DNA of 64,000 bases from Paenibacillus aestuarii (GTDB taxonomy: Bacteria; Bacillota; Bacilli; Paenibacillales; NBRC-103111). Both the position numbers and the translations under genes were made by a program. Shown here piece after piece: positions 16,761 to 25,651 of the stretch (positions within the stretch are counted from its first letter, which is position 1; the number at the start of each line of letters is the position of its first letter). The notes below the pieces were generated by a model that was given only the letters and a program-made list of their open reading frames with translations, was not told the DNA's origin and made no database searches. The DNA lies in the NCBI RefSeq assembly GCF_027789125.1, contig NZ_JAQFVF010000069.1, positions 1-64,000 of the forward strand, in the 5' to 3' direction.

Positions 16761-17117
16761 TGGTCACTTATATAATTCTGCAGATACATTACCTCGTAAT
16801 GTGTTCACAACGTAAAAAATCCGGTAATAACGAATAATCAGAAGCAACCATGGCGGTTGCTTCTTCTATTTACCGGTAACTGTGATCCTCAAATCGTCTA
16901 TCACTATTTATGAAGAAGTGTCCAATTCTATGCTAGATAGATGGATTGCAAGCGCATGCAGTTCACCCCAGTGACTTAGGTAATGCATTTCGTGGAACAT
17001 CTTCCTTTGATGACTTGTCCTATATAAAGAGTACTTTTTTGTTTACATATCAAACTGCAATAAAACAATGCCCGCTTCAAACCATTTTTCGTAGAGATGG
17101 AGAGGAGATATAACTTG
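16761..17117. other. Intergenic region after gerK
   Basis: Contains the terminator at 16840-16872 and otherwise nothing recognised. A second pair of short arms (CCGGTAA / TTACCGG) frames the terminator stem. Confidence 0.5.
16840..16872 (+). terminator. Terminator of the gerK operon
   Basis: Perfect 10-bp stem AGAAGCAACC / GGTTGCTTCT with a 5-base loop, followed by TCTATTT. The T-tract is modest. Confidence 0.75.
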
Positions 17118-17384
17118 ATGAAAAACATAATACAACTTACAGAAATTGAACCTAACGATATAGTGAAAATCACGGGTAATCTCATGGAGCAGGGCCGTTT
17201 TGCCAAGGTTTTAAGAGTGCAGAAGCAATCAAGTGGGGACACCTTATTTATTGTAAAGGTGAACAACTATTGGAACTCTGCAGACATGGTTAGACAATTT
17301 GGTATATGGAATGGACAACTATGGATTGCCATGGCTTGTGACCAGTTCGATATTGAGTTAAAGAGAAAAAAGCATGTGCAATAA
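17118..17384 (+). CDS. Small hypothetical protein
   Basis: An 88-residue acidic-to-neutral protein with no signal peptide or membrane segment, starting at ATG 17118 ten bases after AGGAG (an in-frame TTG lies directly before it). The predicted pattern is beta-rich (DIVKITGNLMEQGRFAKVLR, then DTLFIVKVNNYW). I do not recognise the family. It stands alone between the gerK terminator and a P-loop kinase gene, with no obvious partner. Confidence 0.55.
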   Translation: MKNIIQLTEIEPNDIVKITGNLMEQGRFAKVLRVQKQSSGDTLFIVKVNNYWNSADMVRQFGIWNGQLWIAMACDQFDIELKRKKHVQ

Positions 17385-17629
17385 GGTGTGGATGTTATAA
17401 TTTTCCAGTGTTTTCATGTCACAGAACGAAGCCGCCGACACTCTTATTCTAAAAATAATCCGATTCAACCAATAAAGTAATCAATTCGTAAAGGTTTTCT
17501 GTTTAACATGTTTCAAATCAAAAAATAGTGGCAGCGAGCTGTCTTTATGCAAGCAGATATCTATAAAATGCAATACGGGTTATCTCATTCCCTACGGGAG
17601 CAGAGAAGAATGAAAGGAGGTCGAGTTTA

Positions 17630-18139
17630 ATGCTCTATATATTTAGCGGGTTACCAGGCACCGGGAAGTCCACGTTATCATCCGCTTTGGCTAAAGAGAT
17701 AGGGGCTACGTATCTCCGGGTCGATGTCGTGGAGCAGGCTATGCGGGATACTGGAATTAGGGTCGATGGTCCCGAGGGCTACAACGTATGTTATGCGATT
17801 GCACTGCAGAATCTGCGGCTGGGGCTCGACGTAGTTGCAGATACAGTCAATCCCATCCAAATCACCCGCCAGGCTTGGCGCAACGTGGCGGAGTCTCTGG
17901 ATACATCGTATGTGGAAATTGAAGTGGTCTGTTCGGACTATCGTGAACACAGGCATCGAATCGAAACCCGTGAAGCCGATATTCCCGGCTTTGTTCTACC
18001 TACGTGGGAGCAGGTCAGGAAACGACAGTACGAAGTTTGGGATCGGAATCACATCGTTATAGACACAGCTAATAAAACGGTTGCCGAAAGCATGATGACA
18101 TTATTTGATCAACTGGATTGGGAGCGTAGCAAAATTTAG
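17630..18139 (+). CDS. P-loop small kinase (AAA/APS-kinase-like)
   Basis: A 169-residue cytoplasmic protein with Walker A GLPGTGKST at 7-15, followed by LRVDVVEQAMRD and the nucleotide-kinase-like segment RLGLDVVADTVNP. The later CSDYREHRHRIETRE and WEQVRKRQYEVWD segments match the lid and guanidinium regions of a group of small kinases related to adenylylsulfate, shikimate and zeta-toxin-like phosphotransferases. ATG 17630 follows AAAGGAGGT by about 10 bases. The phosphate acceptor is unknown. There is no adjacent antitoxin, so a zeta-type toxin role is unlikely. Confidence 0.8.
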   Translation: MLYIFSGLPGTGKSTLSSALAKEIGATYLRVDVVEQAMRDTGIRVDGPEGYNVCYAIALQNLRLGLDVVADTVNPIQITRQAWRNVAESLDTSYVEIEVVCSDYREHRHRIETREADIPGFVLPTWEQVRKRQYEVWDRNHIVIDTANKTVAESMMTLFDQLDWERSKI

Positions 18140-18180
18140 TTGATTGCACTAACGGACACGATAGTTCAACCATAACTGGG

Positions 18181-18220
18181 CAGATCGACAAAATTCCCTT
18201 CGATCTGTTTTTTGTTTTTA
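18181..18220 (+). terminator. Rho-independent terminator
   Basis: Perfect 8-bp stem CAGATCGA / TCGATCTG with an 11-base loop and TTTTTTGTTTTT tail, ending the kinase gene. Confidence 0.88.
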
Positions 18221-18228
18221 TTGCAATC

Positions 18229-18310
18229 TTATCGACATTTTATGTAAACCGATTAAGCCTATATTCATATTGCTATATTCGATATTCACTGATACCATTT
18301 TCTGGAACGA
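18229..18310 (+). repeat. Duplicated upstream element, copy 1
   Basis: About 82 bases directly before the nucleoside hydrolase, roughly 80% identical by eye to 19581-19663. Shared core: TTATCGACAT, AACCGATTAAG, TATTCATATTGCTAT and TTTTCTGNAACGA. It likely contains a promoter or operator. Confidence 0.7.
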
Positions 18311-18325
18311 ACAAAGGAGGTAAAG

Positions 18326-19285
18326 ATGATGGGACTCAGCAACAGCAGTTCTCAAATCTTGTCAAAACGTAGAATTCTGATAGATTGCGATCCAGGAATT
18401 GACGACACGATCGCTATTATACTCGCTGCGTGCAGCCCAATTATCGAGCTTGTCGGCATCACGACCGTTTCCGGAAACGTAGGAGTAGACAAAACAACAC
18501 TTAATGCTCTTAAAATTTGTGAGTTTGCCGGAATTGCTGATACTCCAGTCGCCCGAGGGGCCGAACGCCCGCTCGTGCGCGAACCGATCACCGGAGATGT
18601 TCACGGAGAATCGGGAATCGGCGGCGTAGAGCTTCCATTCCCGACCAAAACGGTCATAGGTGAGCATGCGGTCGATTTCATCATACGTACTTTGTTGGAA
18701 TCGGAAGGGGATATAACACTGGTCCCTATCGGACCGCTGACGAATATCGCTTTGGCGATTCGCAAAGAGCCGTCCATTATATCGAAAATTCAAGAGATCG
18801 TGATTATGGGGGGCGGCACGTTCGGGAATATAACGCCGGCAGCCGAGTTTAATTTTTACGCTGATGCCGAAGCTGCGGCCGTTGTATTTGCAAGTGCTCT
18901 TCCTATAACGATGATCGGTCTGGATTTAACGCATCAAGCGATTGCCACTGAAACTGTCAAAGATCAGATCGCTAGTATAGACAACGATGTTTCTCAATTT
19001 GTGTTAGAGTTGCTTGGGTTTTACGATAGCAACTACAAGAAGATGGGATTCGAAGGAGCGGTCGTCCATGATCTTTGTTGCGTTGCATACTGCATCGATT
19101 CTTCGCTGTTTGCAACAAGGCATGTTTATGTAGACATAGAAACGAAGGATGAGCTGTTATATGGCGCGTCTATAGTTGATCTGCAGGGTGTAACAGGCAA
19201 GCAACCAAACGCCAACGTGGCGATACATCTGAATCAGGAAAAGTTTTGGTCCTTATTAATCAATACATTAAGGCAGTATTCCTAG
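18326..19285 (+). CDS. Inosine-uridine-preferring nucleoside hydrolase
   Basis: A 319-residue enzyme that splits the N-glycosidic bond of ribonucleosides, releasing base and ribose. The calcium-binding signature DCDPGIDDTIAI is near residue 20. VPIGPLTNIALAIR, MGGGTFGNITPAAEFNFYADAEAA and the late VHDLCCVAY segment (catalytic-site His-Asp) are all present. Length is typical. AAAGGAGG lies 5 or 8 bases before the double ATG (18326, 18329). It is cytoplasmic and apparently single. The upstream element is duplicated 1.35 kb further on, after this gene. Confidence 0.92.
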   Translation: MMGLSNSSSQILSKRRILIDCDPGIDDTIAIILAACSPIIELVGITTVSGNVGVDKTTLNALKICEFAGIADTPVARGAERPLVREPITGDVHGESGIGGVELPFPTKTVIGEHAVDFIIRTLLESEGDITLVPIGPLTNIALAIRKEPSIISKIQEIVIMGGGTFGNITPAAEFNFYADAEAAAVVFASALPITMIGLDLTHQAIATETVKDQIASIDNDVSQFVLELLGFYDSNYKKMGFEGAVVHDLCCVAYCIDSSLFATRHVYVDIETKDELLYGASIVDLQGVTGKQPNANVAIHLNQEKFWSLLINTLRQYS

Positions 19286-19385
19286 ATTTTGACCTGGCTG
19301 CTCAACTAGAAAAGAATTCAGTTCGTCCAACATCACCAACTGGCCATTATTGGTCGAACCTCGCGCATTACTTCATATCCAATAA

Positions 19386-19502
19386 CACAAAAGTGTTTTA
19401 AGGCAAGAAGGAATCGCTGAGGAGCATCTTATCGCTGCTAAGTCATTTGACGTTGAACAAAAAAGTATGATCCGAATTGCGGTGCTGTCCGAAGCCGAAT
19501 AG
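19386..19502 (+). pseudogene. Unidentified short gene fragment
   Basis: An open frame without start ending TAG 19500-19502 reads EGIAEEHLIAAKSFDVEQKS then MIRIAVLSEAE. The amphipathic, protein-like composition suggests a gene tail, but I cannot name a family. It may also be chance. Confidence 0.3.
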
Positions 19503-19580
19503 TCATCTTAGATACCGTTTAAACTCTTTGTGCTTGAGCTTATCATCCGAAGAATGATTCTTTGACGGCCGCCGGGAGCT

Positions 19581-19663
19581 TTATCGACATATAATGTCAA
19601 CCGATTAAGGCTTTATTCATATTGCTATCAATAGCAATTTGTTGATACCCTTTTCTGAAACGA
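19581..19663 (+). repeat. Duplicated upstream element, copy 2
   Basis: Second copy of the element at 18229-18310. In this copy the first part has the dyad GACATATAATGTC. It lies about 180 bases before the serine hydrolase, and is followed after further sequence by AAAAGGAGGTGATCT at 19736-19750 with no coding start, as if the gene it served were lost. Confidence 0.7.
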
Positions 19664-19839
19664 GTTCCGATGAAGCGTCGACTTCAGACCGATTCTATAC
19701 GAAGTGCATGACATACCTCGATTCTGATAACCCAGAAAAGGAGGTGATCTAGTTTAGATTTTAATTACCATTATTCAGTCTCTTTGATGCAACGGATATA
19801 CCTTTTTAACTGATTATAAAGTAAAGAGAGGGAAACCAA

Positions 19840-21081
19840 ATGCAAAAAATGATGGGACATAGCAATAACGGCTTCTCCAAAACAGGGCTTCAAAGAATGC
19901 GAGATGTGCTTACACGGCATGTCGATTCCGGAAAAATCCCCGGGCTCGTCGCTCTGGTCAGCCGGTGCGGTGAGACGAACGTCGAGGCGATCGGGACAAT
20001 GCGCCATGACGGCGGCGCGCCGATGCGCCGGGACACGATCTTCCGGATGGCATCGACATCCAAGCCAGTTACGATCGCGGCGGCGATGGTCCTGCTTGAC
20101 GAGTGCAGGCTGAGGCTGGATGACCTGGTAGAGACGTGGCTGCCTGAGCTCGCCGACCGGCGGGTGCTGAAGCGGATCGACGGCCCGTTGGACGACACCG
20201 TGCCGGCGCGGCGGCCGATTACTGTACGCGACCTTTTGACATCCACGTTCGGGCTCGGCATGGATATGACGTCGCTGGGCACTCCGATCATGGGCGCGAT
20301 CTTCGAGCGGGGGCTCACGCCCGATCTACCAGTGCCAATGCCCGAGCCGGATGAATGGATGCGACGCCTTGGCGAGCTTCCGCTGATGCACCAGCCCGGA
20401 GAGCGTTGGCAGTATCACATCAGCAACGATCTACTCGGCGTTCTCGTCGCCAGAATAACGGGCCAATCATATGAGACGTTCTTGCGCGAACGCATCTTCG
20501 ACCCCCTTGGCATGAAGGACACCGGTTTCCACGTACCCACAGACGAGATCGATCGGCTTCCCCCCCTCTACGCCCCCAACCCGCAGACCGGAGAGTTCAT
20601 CGTGTGGGACGAGGCCAAAGGAGGACGCTACAGCCAATCTCCTGCCTTCCAGGGCGGCGGCGGCGGGCTGGTCTCCACTGTCGATGACTACAACGCCTAC
20701 TTCCGGATGCTGCTGAATCACGGGATGCATGGGAACGAACGGATCTTGTCCCGTCCAGCCGTCGATCTGATGATCACCAACCGCCTCACGCCCGAGCAAC
20801 AAGCTGCCCGAACATCCATGGCTATCAACAACGTTCATGTGTCATTCGGCCAAGGGCAGCATGGCGGTTGGGGCATGGGGATGGCGGTGCGTACCTACCG
20901 TGGTGACTACGCGCCCATCGGCCAGTTTGGCTGGGATGGCGGAAGCGGCACCTCGACCTACGCTGACCCAGATAACCAGCTTACCGGAATCCTGCTCACT
21001 CAGGTTGGGATGTCCACCCCGGATTCAGCACGGCTTATCCACGACTTCTGGACCACGCTTTACCAGGCGATCGAAAATTAA
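19840..21081 (+). CDS. Beta-lactamase-fold serine hydrolase (class C/EstB type), GC-rich
   Basis: A 413-residue protein without a signal peptide. The SxxK motif is MASTSKPVT (Ser about residue 70), the YxN position appears as YHISNDLLG (about 194), and a late GGWGMG region with WDGGSGT corresponds to the third active-site strand. Such proteins include esterases, D-aminopeptidases and PBP-like enzymes; genuine beta-lactamase activity is not implied. GAGAGGGAAACCAA lies before ATG. Its GC content and codon choice (runs of GCG, CGG, GGC) are much higher than both neighbours, indicating acquisition from a GC-rich donor. Confidence 0.88.
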   Translation: MQKMMGHSNNGFSKTGLQRMRDVLTRHVDSGKIPGLVALVSRCGETNVEAIGTMRHDGGAPMRRDTIFRMASTSKPVTIAAAMVLLDECRLRLDDLVETWLPELADRRVLKRIDGPLDDTVPARRPITVRDLLTSTFGLGMDMTSLGTPIMGAIFERGLTPDLPVPMPEPDEWMRRLGELPLMHQPGERWQYHISNDLLGVLVARITGQSYETFLRERIFDPLGMKDTGFHVPTDEIDRLPPLYAPNPQTGEFIVWDEAKGGRYSQSPAFQGGGGGLVSTVDDYNAYFRMLLNHGMHGNERILSRPAVDLMITNRLTPEQQAARTSMAINNVHVSFGQGQHGGWGMGMAVRTYRGDYAPIGQFGWDGGSGTSTYADPDNQLTGILLTQVGMSTPDSARLIHDFWTTLYQAIEN

Positions 21082-21225
21082 CAACGAGTCCATGCTTGTT
21101 ACGTCAGTCTTCTGGCGTCCGAATTGGCAGGGCGAGGAAGAGAATGGAACAATACAGCAGATTCTTTTCTGTCTTAATGAATTAAGGCCATACTAAGAAT
21201 CAAGACCCCCTTTAAAATATATAAC

Positions 21226-21270
21226 CTAGACTTGCGGCCCATTGCTGTGGGTCTCTTTTTTTTTTTTTAT
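21226..21270 (+). terminator. Terminator with long T-tract
   Basis: A weak stem (GAC/GTC plus CCCA/TGGG) around CCCATTGCTGTGGG followed by a run of about 14 T. Placed 150 bases after the serine hydrolase. Confidence 0.6.
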
Positions 21271-21351
21271 TCACTTAATGGGCAGGAATGTTCTATAAAT
21301 GTTTTATTCTTATAAGATGATAATTTTTTTCTGTAGTGCGAGGAATTCAAA

Positions 21352-21618
21352 ATGAAAAAATCGAAATTAGAATTCAACATGCGTTCGAGGGACGGTTATC
21401 CGGGGACTATATATTTTGCAGATTTTATTAAAGACGGACAATCCTTATACGATATGTATGCTAAAGAATTTGATCTTGTATCTTGTATAGGGTGGTGTGC
21501 TGATTTGGAATGTGGGTCCGTAAGCCATAACTTATATATTCCCTCCGTCAACAAGGGCTGGGGATACTGATTATGAGGTTCTCCTTTATGACCCACAAAG
21601 TCTATTAACATAAAAAAT
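21352..21618 (+). pseudogene. Decayed small-protein gene (deletion plus frameshift)
   Basis: From ATG 21352 the frame reads GYPGTIYFADFIKDGQSLYD and on to a stop at 21570 after NKGWGY. Shifting frame there continues DTDYEVLLYDPQSLLT to a second stop, which looks like a genuine C-terminus. The N-terminal part resembles a family of about 120-150-residue uncharacterised bacillus proteins (from memory, not checked) in which the segments IGW and ECG are well separated; here they are nearly adjacent, suggesting an internal deletion. Confidence 0.45.
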
Positions 21619-21902
21619 ATGAGTAAATATTACTATTGTTTTCTACGCTGTAATTAAGGTAAATTGTTAAAATAAGAATGAACCATAATACGCTTAATTC
21701 TTGGATAAAAGAAGCGGGGGAACCAAGTTTTCTGGGGTGAATATACTTTTGAGTGTTAGGGTTAACTTTCAACCCGAATCCGTCAGCTAACTTCGCCAGC
21801 GTAGAAAGTCATTAATAGAAACATTAAGTTGAGACCATAATGCTTTGGGCTCTATTCCCTCGCTTCCTTTTTTCGTTCAACGGAACAAAGGAGGAATTAG
21901 AA
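21571..21902. other. Intergenic region
   Basis: Apart from the out-of-frame tail of the preceding pseudogene I see nothing specific here. Confidence 0.4.
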
Positions 21903-22292
21903 ATGCTTCTTGAAAAAATTACCAAAGAAGTGAAGAAACTTTTTCAATTGAAAAGTTCAAACAATTCTGTACATCGTCAAGAAGAGATTCAACATTTAAA
22001 GAAGCGATTGATGGAATTTGACATTCATTTCTCGAGTTTGGTGTATCAGCCAACAGAAATCAAAAAACAGGATTTAATAGAAATAAGCAAGAGAGTTGCA
22101 CGAAATGGTGAGTTGCTAAACAAACTTACTTGTTCAGAAAAGAAAATATCTGTTGAACAAATAATAATCAATTGCAGTGACATTCCCCTGAAAGTTTTGA
22201 AAGAGCATCAGAAATTTATCATAACCATGGCTTTTATTTTGAGTGGACCGTATCCTAGCTTAAGAGAATATATTGAAAGAAGTATTTTATGA
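21903..22292 (+). CDS. Hypothetical helical protein
   Basis: A 129-residue, Lys/Glu-rich, predicted alpha-helical cytoplasmic protein. ATG 21903 is 8 bases after AAAGGAGG; the upstream in-frame start at 21840 is rejected because it precedes that site. It contains a leucine-zipper-like stretch EEIQHLKKRLMEFDIHFSSL. No family recognised. A perfect 17-bp hairpin about 95 bases downstream ends the transcript. Confidence 0.6.
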   Translation: MLLEKITKEVKKLFQLKSSNNSVHRQEEIQHLKKRLMEFDIHFSSLVYQPTEIKKQDLIEISKRVARNGELLNKLTCSEKKISVEQIIINCSDIPLKVLKEHQKFIITMAFILSGPYPSLREYIERSIL

Positions 22293-22385
22293 ACATTGTA
22301 GAATGATCTCAAACAAGACCGTTAAGCCAACCAGGCCGATGATACTTGAACCAAAACTAGAGTGCAGATGTTACAAAGCATTGAC

Positions 22386-22423
22386 AAGAGCCTTTTTTGA
22401 GAAAAATCTCAAAAAAGGCTCTT
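22386..22423. terminator. Perfect 17-bp hairpin, probable terminator
   Basis: AAGAGCCTTTTTTGAGA / TCTCAAAAAAGGCTCTT with a 4-base loop. The T-rich arms could allow termination from either direction. Confidence 0.8.
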
Positions 22424-22800
22424 TATATGATAGCAAGAGTAATTCCCCATTCATTCTATTTTGGCCAAACCCTTGGAGGCAGCGTAGCCTGAAGTGCCCG
22501 GCATTGCCCCACTCGCCGGGTAACCACAGGCACCAGCCAATCGGGACACTGTCCAAGTGCGGTTCGGATGCATCTGTAGGCAGTTACAGAGCAGGTATGA
22601 TTTTACGTTTGGTATCCTGCTCCCGTTCCTCTCCAAGATGACGGTATGCAAAAGGACGTAAAAGTTTATCCATTACGGGCGGATCCACATAGAAGATGGT
22701 GCGGCAGTAGGGAGTAAGTAATCCGTGTAAACAGTGCTCCCCTGTTGCGGATACGGGTGAGAAAGTGGTTACATGACTGTAATTCGTAGGGGTAATATCT
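22424..22800. other. Intergenic region before the xylan locus
   Basis: About 380 bases with no supported gene. Short open frames on both strands lack ribosome sites and starts. Confidence 0.5.
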
Positions 22801-22812
22801 TTATTTTGTGAA

Positions 22813-22840
22813 TTGTAAGCGCATTCTTATTTCGTATAAT
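22813..22840 (+). promoter_or_regulatory. Sigma-A-type promoter with overlapping cre-like site
   Basis: TTGTAA (22813-22818), 16-base spacer, TATAAT (22835-22840). TGTAAGCGCATTCT at 22814-22827 overlaps the -35 and resembles the CcpA operator TGWAANCGNTNWCA with two mismatches. CcpA binding here would repress the sugar transporter when preferred carbon is present (inference). Confidence 0.6.
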
Positions 22841-22915
22841 AATCAATATAAGCAAATAAATGACTGACCTATACAAACATGCATCTTCATGGAGACAATA
22901 AGGGAGGATTACAAG

Positions 22916-24592
22916 ATGGCTAAGAAAATAAAACGTCCTGTTTTAGCAACGATTGTACCTGTTCTGGCTCTAGGATTAACGCTTACAGGCTGCACCGACT
23001 CGAAGGATGCGGTGAATAGCACTTCTTCGCCTAGCGGAAACCAGACAACGCCTGAGGCAACGCAGAGCAATACAATTAAGCCAGTCACATTGTCCTTGTT
23101 CATTGATAGCCCGTATCAACAGCCGACTCCTGATAACAAGATTTATAAGATGATTAAAGATAAGACAGGTGTTAGCTTAAAAATGGAGTTTCTGGTTGGT
23201 GACCTGCAGCAGAAGCTGGGCGTCATGATTGCCGGTGGTGATTATCCAGATATAATGACAGGAAACGACAAATTAATTGCGGCGGGTGCTTTTGTACCCC
23301 TCGAGGATTTGATTGACAAGTACGCACCGAATTTGAAGAAGCACTATGCAAGCGTGTGGAATCAAATGAAGGATCCTGCCAGCGGTCACATTTATGCTCT
23401 ACCAAATTACAATGTGTTCAGCGGTCAATTTAACGAAACCGCGTATGAAGGACCAGGCTTCTATTTGCAAAAGGATGTATTGAAGGAAATGGGCTATCCA
23501 ACGCCTAAAACATTAGACGAGTATTTCGATATCATTGCGAAATATAAAGCAAAGCACCCCGATATGATCGGCTTCGAGACGCTGAACTTTGACTGGAGGA
23601 ACTTCCCGCTGCTTAATCCTCCAGAGCATTTAGCTGGTCACCCAAATGACGGCGGAGTTATCGTAGAGAATGGGAAAGCGCAAATCTTTGCAGACAAGGA
23701 CATCTCCAAGACATATTACAAGAAGCTGAATGAGATCAATGCGCAAGGCTTGATGGATAGGGAAGCTCTGGTGCAGAACTACGACCAGTACTTGGCAAAG
23801 ATTGCTAGCGGCCGTGTCATTGGGATGTTTGATCAACACTGGAATTTCGGTGATGGCGAACGCTCGCTGATTTCACAAAATAAAATTGGCAGTACCTACG
23901 TCGGGTTCCCGCTCTTATACCCAGGCGCCCAAGAGTACTACCGTGATCGTCCAGTTTTGAACATCAATCGCGGATACGGGATTTCAACAAAAGCCAAGGA
24001 TCCTGTACAAATTATTAAATTTTTGGATTCCCTAATGACAGAGGATTGGCAGAAGACTCTCCAATGGGGGATTCAAGGCGAGGATTATATGGTGAAGGAT
24101 GGTAAGTTCTATCGTACCCCTGAACAACGCGCTAAAGCGGACGATAATACATGGAAGCTTGCAAATAAAGCGGAAGCGTTCTTTGCTAATTCGCCTAAAA
24201 TGCAAGGGACCTATAGTGACGGGAATGCAACTGATCCAGGAACACAGCCGCAGGAATTCTATGACAGCTTGAAGCCGCAGGATCAAGAAGTATTGAAAGC
24301 TTATAACCATAAGACATGGGCTGAGTTCTTCAAAACACCAGCTGAGAATCCCGTATACTATCCAGCCTGGAGTATTGATTTGATTGATGGTTCACCAGCT
24401 AAAGTGGCCAATACAAAGATGACCGACCTTGCTGTAAAATATTTGCCAAAAGCTATTTTGGGAAAACCGGATGACTTTGAAGGTGTATGGAAGGAATATG
24501 TGGATCAAATTTCCAAAAGTAACGTCAAAGCCTACGAAGATCGTATCAATGATCAAATTAACTGGCGTATTCAGAACTGGAGTAGTAAATAA
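22916..24592 (+). CDS. Extracellular solute-binding lipoprotein (LplA type) of a sugar ABC transporter
   Basis: A 558-residue family 1-type binding protein. ATG 22916 is 8 bases after AAGGGAGG. Signal peptide with lipobox LTLTGC (Cys26), followed by a Ser/Thr/Asn linker. The mature part shows typical elements: IAGGDYPDIMTGND, FVPLEDLIDKYAPNLKK, KDVLKEMGYPTPKTLDEYFD and GYGISTKAKDPVQIIKFLDS. It captures oligosaccharides at the outer face of the membrane for the two downstream permeases. No ATPase is encoded nearby, as is usual since MsmX-type shared ATPases serve these systems. The adjacent GH10 enzyme points to xylo- or aldouronate oligosaccharides. Confidence 0.92.
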   Translation: MAKKIKRPVLATIVPVLALGLTLTGCTDSKDAVNSTSSPSGNQTTPEATQSNTIKPVTLSLFIDSPYQQPTPDNKIYKMIKDKTGVSLKMEFLVGDLQQKLGVMIAGGDYPDIMTGNDKLIAAGAFVPLEDLIDKYAPNLKKHYASVWNQMKDPASGHIYALPNYNVFSGQFNETAYEGPGFYLQKDVLKEMGYPTPKTLDEYFDIIAKYKAKHPDMIGFETLNFDWRNFPLLNPPEHLAGHPNDGGVIVENGKAQIFADKDISKTYYKKLNEINAQGLMDREALVQNYDQYLAKIASGRVIGMFDQHWNFGDGERSLISQNKIGSTYVGFPLLYPGAQEYYRDRPVLNINRGYGISTKAKDPVQIIKFLDSLMTEDWQKTLQWGIQGEDYMVKDGKFYRTPEQRAKADDNTWKLANKAEAFFANSPKMQGTYSDGNATDPGTQPQEFYDSLKPQDQEVLKAYNHKTWAEFFKTPAENPVYYPAWSIDLIDGSPAKVANTKMTDLAVKYLPKAILGKPDDFEGVWKEYVDQISKSNVKAYEDRINDQINWRIQNWSSK

Positions 24593-24607
24593 AGGGATAA
24601 AACATGC

Positions 24608-24645
24608 AGTAAAGTGGGGGAGACTCAGGTCTTCTCCGCTTTACT
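24608..24645 (+). other. Intercistronic hairpin between binding protein and permease
   Basis: Imperfect stem based on AGTAAAG / CTTTACT with paired GGAGA-like cores, no T-tract. Such hairpins commonly stabilise the abundant binding-protein message or partially terminate. Confidence 0.6.
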
Positions 24646-24663
24646 TCCTAGGAGGAAATGTCG

Positions 24664-25638
24664 ATGGCCGTGAGCATACTGCCCAAGAAATTAAAGAAAA
24701 AGCAAAAAATTGATCCGGAAATCGGCGTCGATTTAAGTTGGAAGACGATAAAAAATCAGAAGCAGTTAATTATGATGTCTTTTCCCATCTTAATATATAT
24801 TTTGATTTTCAATTATGTACCGATTTGGGGATGGTTGATGGCGTTCCAAAATTATCGCCCGGCTTTACAATTTTCCAAACAGCAGTGGGTGGGGCTGAAG
24901 CAATTTAAATTTCTGTTTCAAGATGATACGTTCTTGACGGTGCTTCGCAACACGCTTGCTATGAGTATAATCAATTTGGTTTTAGGTTTTGCAACAGCCA
25001 TCCTACTAGCTCTATTGCTGAATGAGATCAAAGTTCGTTTTTGGAAGCGGTCTATCCAAACGATATCATATCTGCCTCACTTTCTGTCGTGGATTATTGC
25101 TGCGGGTATCGTAGCGACTTCGCTATCAATTGATGATGGTATCGTTAATCAACTGTTGATGAAGTTGCACATCATTAAGGAGCCTGTGATGTGGCTTAGC
25201 GAAGGGAAGTATTTTTGGGGGATTGTGGGCTTGTCTAATGTGTGGAAAGAGGTTGGGTGGAATACCATTATTTACCTTGCAGCAATTACCTCGATTGATC
25301 CATCGCTGTATGAGTCTGCCGGGATCGACGGTGCAAATCGTTACCAGAAGATGCTGTACGTCACACTGCCCGGTATCAAGTCGACTTTTATTATTCTATT
25401 AATCATGAACGTGGGGCACATCCTAGATGCAGGCTTTGAGATTCAATACCTGCTGGGTAACGGGTTGATCGTCGACTGGTCGCAAACAATTGATATTTTC
25501 GTTCTTAAGTACGGTATTGCTCTAGGCAATTATTCGCTGGCAACTGCGGCAGGTATTTTCAAAACGGTTGTAAGCATAGTCCTTATTCTAATTGCAAATT
25601 CTACCGCCAAACGTCTTGGTGAAGAGCGGTTGATATAA
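24664..25638 (+). CDS. Sugar ABC transporter permease (LplB type)
   Basis: A 324-residue inner-membrane protein with six predicted helices. ATG 24664 is 7 bases after AGGAGGA; the ATG at 24658 is too close. FNYVPIWGWLMAFQNYRP marks the first periplasmic loop of LplB proteins. The cytoplasmic EAA loop is SAGIDGANRYQKMLYVTLPG, which contacts the ATPase. It pairs with the next gene to form the translocation pore. Confidence 0.93.
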   Translation: MAVSILPKKLKKKQKIDPEIGVDLSWKTIKNQKQLIMMSFPILIYILIFNYVPIWGWLMAFQNYRPALQFSKQQWVGLKQFKFLFQDDTFLTVLRNTLAMSIINLVLGFATAILLALLLNEIKVRFWKRSIQTISYLPHFLSWIIAAGIVATSLSIDDGIVNQLLMKLHIIKEPVMWLSEGKYFWGIVGLSNVWKEVGWNTIIYLAAITSIDPSLYESAGIDGANRYQKMLYVTLPGIKSTFIILLIMNVGHILDAGFEIQYLLGNGLIVDWSQTIDIFVLKYGIALGNYSLATAAGIFKTVVSIVLILIANSTAKRLGEERLI

Positions 25639-25651
25639 AGGAGAGATGACA

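Noticed and set aside
17630..18139. Zeta-toxin interpretation of the P-loop kinase
   Set aside because: No antitoxin-sized gene precedes it, and the sequence fits small metabolite kinases at least as well.
18321..18329. A sigma-K reading of CATATTGCTA in the duplicated element
   Set aside because: The form CATANNNTA is off by one base in both copies and there is no -35 partner.
22451..22651. Minus-strand frame ending in a YAASKG-like string resembling an SDR motif
   Set aside because: The match is only a few residues and the rest does not resemble an SDR; likely chance.
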